A DNA stretch of 64,000 nucleotides, from contig NW_026729323.1 of NCBI RefSeq assembly GCF_030272615.1, positions 1 to 64,000 on the forward strand, read 5' to 3'. The notes under the pieces were generated by a model. That model was not told the DNA's origin. It made no database searches and worked only from the letters and a program-made list of their open reading frames with translations. The DNA is from Cryptomeria japonica (taxonomy: Eukaryota > Streptophyta > Pinopsida > Cupressales > Cupressaceae). Below, piece by piece: positions 11,082-21,543 of the stretch. Numbering within the stretch: the stretch's first letter is position 1; each line of letters opens with the position of its first letter. The position numbers and the translations under genes are program-made.

Positions 11082-12878
11082 TTGAGATGTGAGCACATGT
11101 TAGGTAGTGAGTCAGTGGGAGACAACACCGACAACATGGTGACCAATGTAGAGTTAGCAAAGAGGATGGAGGATCAGGGTGAAGAAAATAGACTCCTTAG
11201 GGAAAGATTAGAACAACTTGAAAGAAAGTTGAACCAAGTAGAAGTCAAGACTGAAGAAGTCAGTGAGAGAGTAGAAAGTGCTAAAGATAAGAAGGAAACC
11301 TTAGAGGAAGAAATCCTAGAACTAGATCCAATCTTGGATAAAGAACAAGAAACCTTTTTACAAGCTTTGAAAGCTTTGACTGGAAAGGCCCTAGATGGAG
11401 TGTCCCTTTTTAGTGGCAAGATGGAACCAGAAGCACTAATGGAGTGGATTGAGGGTCTAGAGAATCACTTTGAATGTGATGGCATTACTGAAGCACAGAA
11501 AGTGAAGGTAGCCAGATCCAGAATGAGAGGGGTAGCCTTAACTTGGTGGAAATTCATCCAAGAGGAAAGGGTGAAAGAGGGAAAGAAACCCATAACCACC
11601 TGGAAGACAATGGTGACTAAGATCAAAGACACCTACATGCCGGAAGATTATGAAATCTAGTTGCATAGGAAGAGACAAAACTTGAGACAGAAAGACCTAG
11701 ATGTCAGTAGTTACACTGAAGAATTCCAAAAACTAAGCCTTAGGTCTAAGGTAGAAGAAGATGAAAATGTCAGAGTAGCTAGGTATCTCAATGGGTTAAG
11801 ATGGAATATTCAGAAAGAGTTAAGCCTATGGTGTCCCAACACATTACAGAAGTGTTATCAATTAGCATTGAAGGTAGAAGAGAGAAACAAGAAGAAACAA
11901 GAACATAATGGTAGAGGCAGAGGCAGAGGAAACAGAGGCAGTCATAGAGGTAGTTTTGGGGGAAGATACATAGATCATAGGTCCCAGGGAGAGTCTAAGC
12001 TTATTGAGCAAAGCAAGGATTCTCAGAGCAGACCCAACTATAGGGGTAGGGGATCAGGCAACCCAGGAAGGGGTAGATCTAATGGACCTGGAAGAGGTTC
12101 ATACTTCTCCACAATGAAGTGTTACAACTGTCAGAAACTAGGCCATCTGGCATATAGATGCCCAGAAAAGCCAAGCTCATCTCAAGGAGGTGATAAGAGA
12201 GTCCATTTTGTGCAAGCGGAAACCACACCAAATCAAAGGTGTCTACCATCAGAAGAAGGGGAAAACCTCATGATCAGGAGGATCCTCATGAAAGAGCCAT
12301 CTAAGAAAGATATGTCTCAAAGGAAAGCTCTTTTCAGGATCAAATGTAAGATCCAAGGAAAGGTGTGCAAAGTTATCATTGACTCAGGATCAACTGATAA
12401 CATCATATCAGAAGAAGCTGCTACAAAACTTCATCTACCTAGAATACAGCACAATGAGCCCTACAAGGTCACATGGTTGGAAAAAGGGCAGCATGTATTG
12501 GTGAGTGAACAAACATGGGTAGAGTTTAACATAGGTGAGTACCAAGATAAGATTTTGTGTGATATACTACCTATGGATGCTTGTCATTTGCTTTTAGGAA
12601 GACCTTGGCAATTTGACAGGAAAGCACAATATGATGGTGAAAAGAACTCATACTCATTTTTCAAGAATGGTATCAACTATAAAATTCAATCCCTTAATGA
12701 AGAGAGTGAGGGCAGCAAACCAAAAGTTCCCAACATTTTGTTAGTTGGTGAAAAGGAGTTCATTCATACCCTAAAAGAAGGTGATGGCATAGGTTTTGCA
12801 TTAGTAACTAAACCAGTTGATGAAAAGAAAGAAAAGAAGGTAGAAATCCCATATGATGTGCAGCAACTTCTAGATTAG
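11082..12878 (+). pseudogene. gag-pro: Gag and protease part of element B polyprotein
   Basis: The frame begins at ATG 11082. A Glu/Lys-rich coiled-coil segment (about residues 20-85) leads into a retrotransposon Gag domain (about 95-290; LTWWKFIQEE and the following conserved region). An Arg/Gly-rich stretch comes next, then one zinc knuckle CX2CX4HX4C near 12121-12162 (CYNCQKLGHLAYRC). The aspartic protease follows with the active-site triad DSG in VIIDSGSTDNII (about 12373-12408) and the later LLLGRPW strand. Gag packages the RNA and the protease cuts the polyprotein. In-frame TAG stops lie at 11658 (inside Gag, before LHRKRQ) and 12876 (between protease and RT). There is no frameshift. 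Confidence 0.93.
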
Positions 12879-14135
12879 TTTAAGTCAATTGTTAATGATG
12901 GTCAACCAACCTCTCTACCTCCTCAGAGAGCCATTAGCCACCAGATAGATTTCATCCCAGGAGCACCCTTACCAAACAAAGCTGCTTACAAAATGACACC
13001 TGAACAAAATCAGGAAGTGGCAAGACAAATCCAAGAGCTATTAGACCAAGGAATGATTAGAAAAAGTATTAGTCCATGTGCAGTACCCACAGTGTTAGCA
13101 CCTAAGAAAGGTGGGGCTTGGAGACTTTGTACAGATTCAAGAGCAATAAACAGGATCACAATCAGGTATAGATTCCCCATTCCTAGGATAGAAGATCTTA
13201 TGGATTGTTTAGGGAGAGAAAAATATTTTAGTAAGATAGACCTAAAAAGTGGTTATCATCAAATCCGCATCAAAGAGGGAGATGAATGGAAAACAACTTT
13301 CAAGACAAATGAGGGGTTGTATGAATGGCTCATCATGCCATTTGGGTTAACAAATGCACCGAGTACATTCATGAGATTGATGAATGAGGTGTTACATGAC
13401 TTCATAGGCAGGTTTGTAGTTGTGTACCTTGATGACATATTAATTTTCAGTCAAACCAAGGAAGAACACCTCCAACATTTGCAGATTGTCTTACAAAGAT
13501 TGAATGATGAACAACTTACTATCAACCTAGAAAAATGTGATTTCCTTAAGCAAGAGCTGGTCTATTTGGGTTTTGTTGTTTCAGGGGGTGATTTGAAGAT
13601 GGATCCAGATAAGGTAGAAGCCATAGTTAATTGGCCAACCCTTAAGAATGCTAGTGATGTCAGGAGTTTTCATGGACTTGCTCAATTTTATAGGAAATTT
13701 ATCAGAGGTTTCAGTGAAATATGTGCACCTATGTTAGAAACCATTAAGGGCGGTGTGAAAGTGAAATTTCAGTGGACAGAAGTAGCCAACTGGGGATTTG
13801 AATTGTTGAAAGTCAGAGTTGCTACCCAACCAGTGTTGATTCTACCTAGTTTTGATAAATTGTTTACCTTAGAGTGTGATGCAAGTAATATTGCTATTGG
13901 TGCTGTTTTGAGTCAGGATAATAGACCTGTTGCATTTTTCAGTGAAAAGCTTAATGATGCTAAGAAGAAATATTCTTCATATGATCTTGAAATGTATGCT
14001 TTGGTTCAGGCACTTAGGAAATGGAGGCATTACCTTCTTCCTAAAGAATTTGTGGTTTACACTGACAACTAGGCACTTAGTTTTCTCAATTCACAGGATA
14101 AGCTTAGTCACAGACATGTTAAATGGGTAGAGTCT
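12879..14135 (+). pseudogene. pol: Reverse transcriptase and RNase H of element B
   Basis: Continues in the same frame. The RT domain (about 13000-13600) shows [16 protein letters not shown], the palm motif with catalytic Asp in [25 protein letters not shown], and the catalytic box YLDDILIFS near 13421-13450. RNase H follows from about 13860, with [13 protein letters not shown] giving the first catalytic Asp, a [11 protein letters not shown] segment holding the Glu, and YTDN near 14058. A TAG at 14070 falls directly after YTDN, inside RNase H, and the frame then continues. RT copies element RNA into DNA and RNase H removes the template. Confidence 0.95.
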
Positions 14136-15722
14136 TTGCAAGCATATACCTTTACTTTGAAGCATAAGAAAGGACAGTGCAATAAAGTAGCTGATGCATT
14201 GAGTAGGAGGTTACTTACTGTTCAAGAAATTCAGATTAGAAGTATTGGTATAGAATGTTTTAAGGATTTATATCCACATGATTCTGATTTTCTTGATATT
14301 TACAAGGTTTGTCAAGATTTTCAGAATACTTTTCATAGTGAATATGCTGACTATACTTTGCAGAATGAATTGTTATTCAGGGGTGGACAGTTGTGTGTGC
14401 CAAAAGGTTCAATGAGGGAGAATCTAATACAGGAAAAGCACAATGGTTGCTTGAGTGGTCACTTTGGTCTTAATAAGACTTTGGAATTGGTTCAGAGGCA
14501 CTATTTTTGGCCTAAGATGCAGGTAGATGTCAGGAAATATGTTGAGAAATGCATGGTATGTCAGAAAGCCAAGGGTACTAGCACGAATGCTGGTTTGTAT
14601 CAGCCTCTTCCCATACCTTCTAGGCCTTGGGATTGCATCAGTATGGATTTTGTCGTAGGTTTGCCCAAAACAAAAACAGGATGTGATAGTATTTTTGTGG
14701 TTGTTGACAGATTCAGTAAAATGGCACATTTCATACCTTGCAAAACTACTAATGATGCTAGTCACATTGCTTTTCTTTTCTTTAAGGAAGTTGTAAGAAT
14801 TCGTGGTTTGCCATCCAGTATTGTATCTGATAGAGATGCTAAGTTTTTGGGTCATTTTTGGAAAACTTTATGGAAGAAATTGGGTACTAACTTGTCTTTT
14901 GGCTCAGCTTACCATCCACAGACAGATGGCCAAACAGAAGTGGTGAACAGAACATTGGGTAATCTACTCAGATGTCTTACCAAAGAATATGGGCAAAGTT
15001 GGGATCAACTCATCCATCAGGAAGAGTTTGCATACAATGACAGTGTAAACAGATCCACTGGTAAGAGCCCATTTCAGATTGTTTATGGAATGCATCCTAG
15101 AGGTGTTCTTGAGTTAAATGATGTAACTAATTTGTAGCATGTGAGTGGTACAACAGAAGATATGGCACAGTCCATGAAAGAAATTCATGAGCAGGTACAG
15201 AAGTCCTTACAGGAGACTACTCAAAAAGTTAAGGAGAGAGTTGATGCTTCCAAAAGAGATGTCCAGTTTTCAGTGGGTGATTATGTGATGGTCCATCTCA
15301 ACAAGTCACGGTTATAGAAAGGAGTGCCTACTAAGTTGCAAATGAGAAGTGTAGGACCATGCAAAATCTTGGCTAAATATGGCCATAATGCTTACAAAGT
15401 TGATTTGCCTAATGAAGTTTCTATGTCTCCTATTTTCAATGTTGCAGATTTGGTGCCATTCAAAGGGGAGCTACCAATAGATTCACAAAGAGTTTTAGAT
15501 CTTTCTCATTCCCTTTCTGATCTTTCTCTCCCCTCTTCTTCTACTCCCATTCCTCAGCAGGTACTAGATCCAAGAATCATCAAAAAGACAAGACACCATA
15601 CTTACTTGGAGCATCTCATCAAGTGGAAGGATAAACCAGATTCTGAAGCCACATGGATACCTGAAAGTGACTTTCTGAAAGCTGGAATTCCTCTTTCTTT
15701 ACTTCCCAAAGGAGTCACATGA
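14136..15722 (+). pseudogene. pol: Integrase and chromodomain of element B
   Basis: The same frame as RT continues after an RNase H end (VADALSRR). The integrase zinc-binding HHCC motif is visible around 14439-14570 (H and H in HNGCLSGHFG, then CMVCQKAK). The catalytic triad residues are in CISMDFVVGLP, IVSDRDAKFLG and QTEVVNRTLG. A GPY/F-like region precedes a chromodomain near 15560-15680 (YLEHLIKWKDKPDSEATWIPE), which in chromoviruses targets insertion toward heterochromatin. TAG stops lie at 15135 and 15315. The frame ends with TGA at 15720, just before the polypurine tract. Confidence 0.95.
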
Positions 15723-15735
15723 CTTCTTTGTCCTT

Positions 15736-15744
15736 AGGGGAGTA
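15736..15744 (+). other. Polypurine tract of element B
   Basis: AGGGGAGTA lies immediately before the right LTR, where plus-strand DNA synthesis is primed. Confidence 0.8.
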
Positions 15745-18153
15745 TGGTGCAGGAGCACCTGAGCACCTGAATGCTCAAATCCTAGCAGGTATAACATTTT
15801 ATTGCAAATTAAGCATGTGTGTTTATTTTATGCTTTTAGTAGGTTTAATAGGTTTGTTTTGTGATTTAATAAGGCTTGGAACTCATTTGCGTTTAAGAGT
15901 TTCAAAGATTTTTGGTTTTTTGCTCGGCAGGCTAAAAATTGTCAATTTTGGGTCCAAATGAGCATTTTTGAATTTTTGATGTTGGAAAGCCTTGAAAGGC
16001 ATTGGAGAATTTTTATTTAGTGTATATAAACCATGTTCCAATCATTCTATGGGTTGTTCATTTTGGAAAATTAAGAAAAATACTTATTTTGCTCTCATTT
16101 TTGTGAGTTTTTAACTAGTTTTCTGCACTTTTGAGAGTACAGCCCGTACCATGGCTCCATGAGTCCGTACTACTCTGGTTTTTAATTGGTTTTATCTCTC
16201 TTGATGTTTGAGTAGTGATCTTTGATCTTTTCTTGGTGTTTGGAATAAGTTTTGTTTAGAGAGCTCTTGTGAAAGGCATTGTTTTGTGGTTCCAAAGGAA
16301 GATCATTCATGGTCCAATTAATTTCTTCAAAGTCTCTTCATCCATGGCTTTGAGGGAATTTTTTGGATCTGTACATACTGTACCATACATCCATTTTCCT
16401 TTTCCAGCAATGCACAAGTATTTGTAAGCCCATGGCAAGTGTGTGAAGTGAGCAACTTGGCTTGGGTATTCTTAAATTTGTGTGAATGGTACTTTGCTGT
16501 TCATAGCACTGTACTTTGAAATTTTGAAGTAGACTTAAGTTGGAAAGATTTATTATTTCACTTTACCATCCTTGTCTCTCTCATGACTTGGTTGGATGCA
16601 AGAAGAAAAGGTGTAAATAGACTGAAAGACAGTGTGTCACTGTTTCGCTAGGACAGCATGGAATGATGGATTCCTCTTTTTTTTTGTGTATCATGGAATG
16701 TATTTAATAGTGTTTTAAATGTTAAGAAGATAAAATACACCATTGGATTGTAAAGGACCTAAATAAGGATCCTAGAGAAATGTATTTTCTATCACAGTCT
16801 TATATGGCTGTCATGTTTTGTGTCATCTTTTGAGTGTTCAAACTCATAAGATCCTTGAAGAAGATACATGTATTACTTTACCTTGTTATTAACACCTTCT
16901 TGCAGATCAAGGACAGAGTAAAGAAGCAAACAAAACAAAGAAAGGAAGTTGCTATCAAAAATGCACCTTATTGCTGTCAAAAATGCAGTGTTGACTATGT
17001 ATGAATAGCAGTTATAAAATCCTTTCTTATTTGCTTTGCATGGTGTTCCAACTGATATCAAACCATTTTTGCATCCCTAATTTACATACTTTCATTGTAT
17101 TTGGTTTATCAATGATCAAAGTGTATGCAAAATCTTAAAAACGTTGCTGTCCCAGTCATCTAGACTATTATTTCTGTGTAAGGGTAGCAGTATGACACTT
17201 GTTTGATATAATGACAATATTAGAAGATAAGTTTTGAATCTTTGGAGGTGTTTGGCATATGTTAAAGCAAGGATTGAAGCATTTAAGTTGGCCTCGTATC
17301 ATGAAGAAAACTTGTAAATTGCAAACCCTCACTAAAACTTTCAAAAACCCTTGAAAAGTGCCTATTTTGTGGGACAGCACCAAAACAGTCCATACAGTAC
17401 TTGCCATAGCAAAAGTCCTTGAGATTTCAACATAAAATGACCACATCTCCAAGGGTTTGTCATGAAGTTTAGCAGGTTGAGCAGGGTGAACAATTTTCAT
17501 TAAAAACTAGGGCTAATTCTAGTAGCCTTTTCGGAGCAAATTTGACCAATTCATGAAATCGGTAAGGAAGGGGAAGCAATTGGTTGTTTCAAATAATCAA
17601 AATTGATGAGTAGAGGCCTAAGATAACCTACTACAATATTCAAAGCATTTTATTGAGCCATTTGATCAAATGGACCTTTTGCACCTAGAAAGTTGCTTTG
17701 AGTAACCCTACGTTCTTTGCATCCAATTGAGAAATTTCCATTCTTGAGAAGTGAAGGACAGTCATCATACCTCCAGACCTGTCCAGATGCTCAATCAATA
17801 GATTAATATGATTGAAATCCTTAAAGGAGAAAATAAGATTAGGTAAACCATGGTTCCCCAACAGTTGCCCATTCCGGGAAGAGAGGAGATTCAGCCAGTT
17901 GGACAACCAAACTTGTTCATTTTTGGTGACACTCAAGAGGACCTCATTTCAGACTTGAATGCCTTAGCATGGAAGGTAAGGAGGAGTGATGTCCAATACA
18001 ATAGGGTGCAAGTAGTGTTGAATAGAGAGGAGGAGATAGGAGAAAGGTTTAGAAGAATCCCATTTGTACCTAGGGATTGATTTGGGAAGAACATTCAGAA
18101 CAAAAGCCCACCAACCTCAAAGAAGACTAACCTTCTATCATTCCTCCTCATCA
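15745..18153 (+). repeat. Right LTR of element B
   Basis: TGGTGCAGGAGCACC...CTCCTCATCA, 2409 bp, colinear with the left LTR apart from two deletions. It is followed by the CACTT duplication at 18154-18158. Confidence 0.93.
17850..18080 (+). CDS. Short ORF inside the LTR of element B
   Basis: A 76-codon frame starting at ATG 17850, hydrophilic, with many Arg, Glu and Gln (GREEIQPVGQPNLF early, EEEIGERFRRIPFVPRD at the end). The same frame occurs in the left LTR at 10769-10977 with nearly identical protein, but there its fifth codon is TAG where this copy has CAG. It sits near the 3' end of the LTR, so in the left LTR it precedes gag in the genomic transcript. No family is recognised. It may be a leader peptide or part of an N-terminal Gag extension, or chance. 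Confidence 0.4.
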   Translation: MVPQQLPIPGREEIQPVGQPNLFIFGDTQEDLISDLNALAWKVRRSDVQYNRVQVVLNREEEIGERFRRIPFVPRD

Positions 18154-18426
18154 CACTTTTATAGACCTTAATCAATTAGTTACCTTTTATTGTAGATAGT
18201 TAACTTGTGAGTCCCATCTCATCGTGGTTTTTCCCAGTTGGGTTTTCCATGTATAAACACTTATGTTATGGTGGATGTTTTACTTGTTGTGGATTCTTTA
18301 ATACCATTTTGGATTGCATGCATAGTATTAAGTAAACTAGTTAAATATATTTACCAGTCTATGTTTCAAGTGGTATTGTTTTTTCTATCAATGATACACC
18401 CCCACTCTTAGTTCTTTATAAGTCTA
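18154..18426 (+). repeat. Right LTR of element A, final part
   Basis: Starts with the second CACTT copy and continues TTATAGACC..., matching the end of the left LTR (about 2969-3244) through to TTTATAAGTCTA. Confidence 0.85.
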
Positions 18427-19329
18427 TTAGGGTAAACTCTTGTGCAAGGGTTAATATGATAACCAGGGTCAAAGTCATGAATGCTTGATGAGACCCTTAT
18501 GTTAGATGAGGGCTAAGTTAGAGAGAAATTCTCAAACCATGAGGGGAGATCATACTAACCATTAATGGTTAATAGGACTTTGGGGGAGAAATTTGTAAGA
18601 GTCCCTCCAAATTTGGGGAACTCAACAAGTTAACTTGAAGAAATGAAGCCTTAAATTCATGTAGAAGACTTTCCTCCAAATTTGAGAAGTGATCTCCTCA
18701 AATTTAGGGAAAGGACATGATTAAGATATTAGACATGATTAGGATAGGATTAGAAGGCTTCTAGAAGAATGATTAGAGATATGCAAGTGGGAGATGTAGG
18801 ATTTTGCAAGTGGGTGAGGGAAAATAGGTAATTATGGTAAATTAAAATGATTTAATTTAGCCAAAAGGGGATGCAACTTGCATTTGATAGATTTATATAA
18901 ATATTTAAATGTGAATTTTGAATTTTTGTAAGTGGAGGGATTTATAAATAAGCTTTGATTTATTTATTTGTAATGGGGGTTTTAATTAAATGTGGAACTA
19001 ATTAAAAGGTGAAAGGGGATAAATGGAGATTTTTAATTAATTGTAAATTTAATTAAAATGGGTAGAGGGGTTTTTTTTAATTAAATGACTTAGATAGAAG
19101 AAAGAAAATATTAATCAAATCTTTAATTTGATCAATAGGATAATTATAAGAATGGGGATATTAATTAAATCTTAATTTAATTAATTGGAAGAATTAGGGA
19201 TAATTAAATGAATAAAATTCACTTAATTTGTTGTGCAACTTTTAGGTGTCTACACTCATATATATAATAAACAAGTTTAGACAAGTAATATTACTAGCTA
19301 GACAAGTTTCATTATTGGTTACTCTATTT
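18427..19329. other. Unassigned AT-rich DNA
   Basis: No gene seen. From about 18840 to 19230 the phrase TTAATTAAAT and its variants recur, alternating with purine-rich segments such as GGGGATAAATGG. Confidence 0.5.
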
Positions 19330-20170
19330 TTATTCATACTAATCATGCAACAATTCATGATTTGATGAATAAGCTAGTGTTTAGTGGTAGGCTTTTTATA
19401 TGGTTTTATTACTTCCATAATTTGATATTACTATTGTTGAAAAAATAGGTAAAGCCAATGTGGTTGTTAATTTTGTATCCAAATTGAAAAATTCAATAAA
19501 GGATCTAGTTATGGATGATTCTTTTCTCAATGAATATTTATTTAAACTAACATTGAATACACCTTGGTATTGACATAGCCAACTATCTAGTTATAGAGAG
19601 AACACTGCCACACTTATCACCAAGAGAAAAGTATCGGTTGGTGAGTATAACTTTTCATATATTCATATATAGTTGGGTATTTGCTTCACATGCGTCCTAA
19701 TGATGTTATGCATAATTCTATTATATTAGATGAATTATTTTCCATACGTAAGGCTTGCCATGTTGAGCCTTGTGAAAATTTTATAGTTACGAGAACAGTT
19801 GTGAAGATCCTCAACATATGTTATTGTTAGACCATAATATATAAAGATGTGACCATTTTTAGAGGATGGGTAGGCAAAAAATAAGAGATGAGTTTACTTT
19901 ACAACCTTAGTTACAGTGATTACACCATTTGATATATGGGGTCTTGATTTTGTTGGTCTAATATAGCCTACACCAAACACCAAGTCTTACATACTGGTTT
20001 ATATTGATCTTACCTTACCAAGTTGGTGGAAGTCAAAGCCTTGAGGGCTTCCCAAGATACAAAGGTAGCTACATTTTTGTATGAGGAAATATTTACAAGA
20101 TATGGCGCTCCTACAGAAATAGTCTGGTGGATGTTGACCAACTAGTAGCCTATAATAGAATACACATGCA
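19330..20170 (+). pseudogene. Decayed Ty3/gypsy RNase H-integrase fragment
   Basis: Translated pieces across several frames match the order of a Ty3 pol 3' region. First comes an RNase H end (TNHATIHDLMNK near 19340), then the linker GKANVVVNFVSKL (about 19452) with a DSFLNEYLFKL segment. An integrase zinc-binding remnant lies around 19690-19870 (ACHVEPC, ARTV-KIL-like). The integrase core follows near 19930-20130 (WGLDFVG, YILVYIDLT, FLYEEIFTRYG). It is broken by many stops and frameshifts. The linker style resembles the Tat/Athila side of Ty3/gypsy more than the chromovirus above; that lineage call is inference. No LTRs found. Confidence 0.75.
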
Positions 20171-20378
20171 CACTACTAGGCTTACTTAATATTGTTGGGT
20201 ATGCCTTTTAAATTCAAAGTTAAAGGAATATTTATTGATGATAAGGTGGAAGATAATAATAGAGATTAGTAATGATTTAAAGAGTATTTTACATGCTTTC
20301 TTGGTTAATTTTTCCTTGGGTCTTGTGACTGTGTGCTAGTGTCTCTAGGTTGTAGAGGTTTTGAGCACAACTAGAGCT

Positions 20379-21543
20379 ATGGGAAACATCGAGAAGCAAT
20401 TGGAACCCATTATTTATGATGAAATCAAGAAGAATGAGACCATTTGGAGAATACTTGAAAAGGAGGGTCTTACGCCCTTTATGGAAAGACTCCACTTTTT
20501 TGACCCTATGACCACTGCCCTATTTGTGAGAGGTTAAGAGAATGAAAATACTACTTTGGTGGGTTGAAATTTTTAAATTATGAAGGAGGTCATAGATGAA
20601 GATACTGGCTTGGCAATAGATGGTGTTAAATTTTTCAAAGACAGGAAGCTCTCTAAAGCTGCAACTAAGAATTTTTTTAAAGGAAAGGAGAATAATAGGT
20701 TGGTGAAGAGTTCAAAAGATAGGTATGACACTAGCTCTATCAAATCGATTTGGGTGATGGTCCTTATGGTATCAACGAAATACTTCTCTTTGGATCGAGT
20801 TGTTTCACTAGGATGTATGGTCACCACTTTATTCTTTTTAACCATTTTAGGTGTAAGAGAAAGATTTATTTCCCTTTATATATTTGGTCCTCATTGGATG
20901 CAAGTATTAAGGAGCATAGGAAGAACCCTAAAAGTCTTGTTCTTCATGAGGGGCTTATGCTTCCTGTCTTTTAGTATTGTAAGTCCCTGCCATTGTTGTT
21001 TGGTTCTCCCTTCTTTAGCAAAGGATAAGTGGAGCACAAATACCAATTCAGATAAAGTCTCTTTAGTTAGGGGAGGGAAGTACCCTAAGGTTAGAAAGAA
21101 ATATATGAATGAGAAGAGGATGTCTGCTATTTCATCAAAGAAGGAGGTTACAGACCCTTATATTCATAGTTATTCAAGGATTTCTATGCTTGATACTAAT
21201 TGTAAGGGAGGACCTCTTTTCCCTAGGATTTAAATGTTTATTCACCCCTTTTAAATTTGGAGTAGTATAGTCCCAATGATCTTTTGTGTATTGTGAGGAA
21301 TGTGGTTGTGGATTCTTTTTGTATGAATAAGTGGTTGCTCTATAAGATCAAGAATATAAAACTCAATCTATATTCTATTTCCAATAGATCAGAGAATGGG
21401 GAGCTCCACTGGGATGAAAATGAGGGTAGAAATCTAGTTTCTTCTCTTCAAAAATTTGTTAAGGATGTTGAGATAATGAAATTGGATTATGAACGCAAAA
21501 TCATGGGTTTGGACAAGATAGAAATTTATGATAGAATGGTTTG
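20379..21543 (+). pseudogene. Unrecognised coding relic
   Basis: ATG 20379 opens a frame (MGNIEKQLEPIIYDEIKK...) that continues past stops at about 20535 and 20565. It goes through a Lys-rich segment (VKFFKDRKLSKAATKNFFKG) and then shifts by one frame near 20745 into an aromatic-rich segment (ILLFGSSCFTRMYGHHFILF, about 20780). The second frame resumes at 21284-21543. The whole behaves like one decayed protein of about 380 residues. A short TGL-IDG pattern is reminiscent of plant mobile-domain or transposon-associated proteins, but that is weak. Family unknown. Confidence 0.4.

Larger units (their letters stand above)
8434..18153 (+). mobile_element. Ty3/gypsy chromovirus, complete but decayed (element B)
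   Basis: A 9.7-kb LTR retrotransposon inserted in the right LTR of element A with target duplication CACTT. Order: LTR (8434-11051), initiator-Met-type primer binding site (11055-11068), a single gag-protease-RT-RNase H-integrase-chromodomain frame (11082-15722), polypurine tract (AGGGGAGTA, 15736-15744), LTR (15745-18153). RT before integrase, and a chromodomain at the C-terminus, place it in the chromovirus branch of Ty3/gypsy. All domains are present but the frame carries five TAG stops, so it is unlikely to be active. The two LTRs differ by about three bases in a 60-base stretch compared by eye, plus two indels, so the insertion is not recent. Confidence 0.95.
2146..18426 (+). mobile_element. 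LTR element A, non-autonomous, host of nested insertions
   Basis: A retrotransposon defined by two long terminal repeats (2146-3244, and 7060-8433 continued at 18154-18426) around a 3.8-kb internal region. An initiator-Met-type primer binding site follows the left LTR, and a polypurine tract (AAAGGGGGAGA) precedes the right one. The internal part codes for a Gag-like protein with several zinc knuckles and a second long frame of unknown function. No protease, reverse transcriptase or integrase motif is visible, so it presumably moved with enzymes supplied in trans. The sequence left of 2146 also ends in AAAGGGGGAGA, and no matching target duplication is found. The left LTR may therefore be shared with a lost neighbouring copy. 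The right LTR is interrupted by two insertions. Confidence 0.8.

Noticed and set aside
14424-14855. Minus-strand ORF of 143 codons
   Set aside because: Antisense shadow of the integrase coding region of element B.
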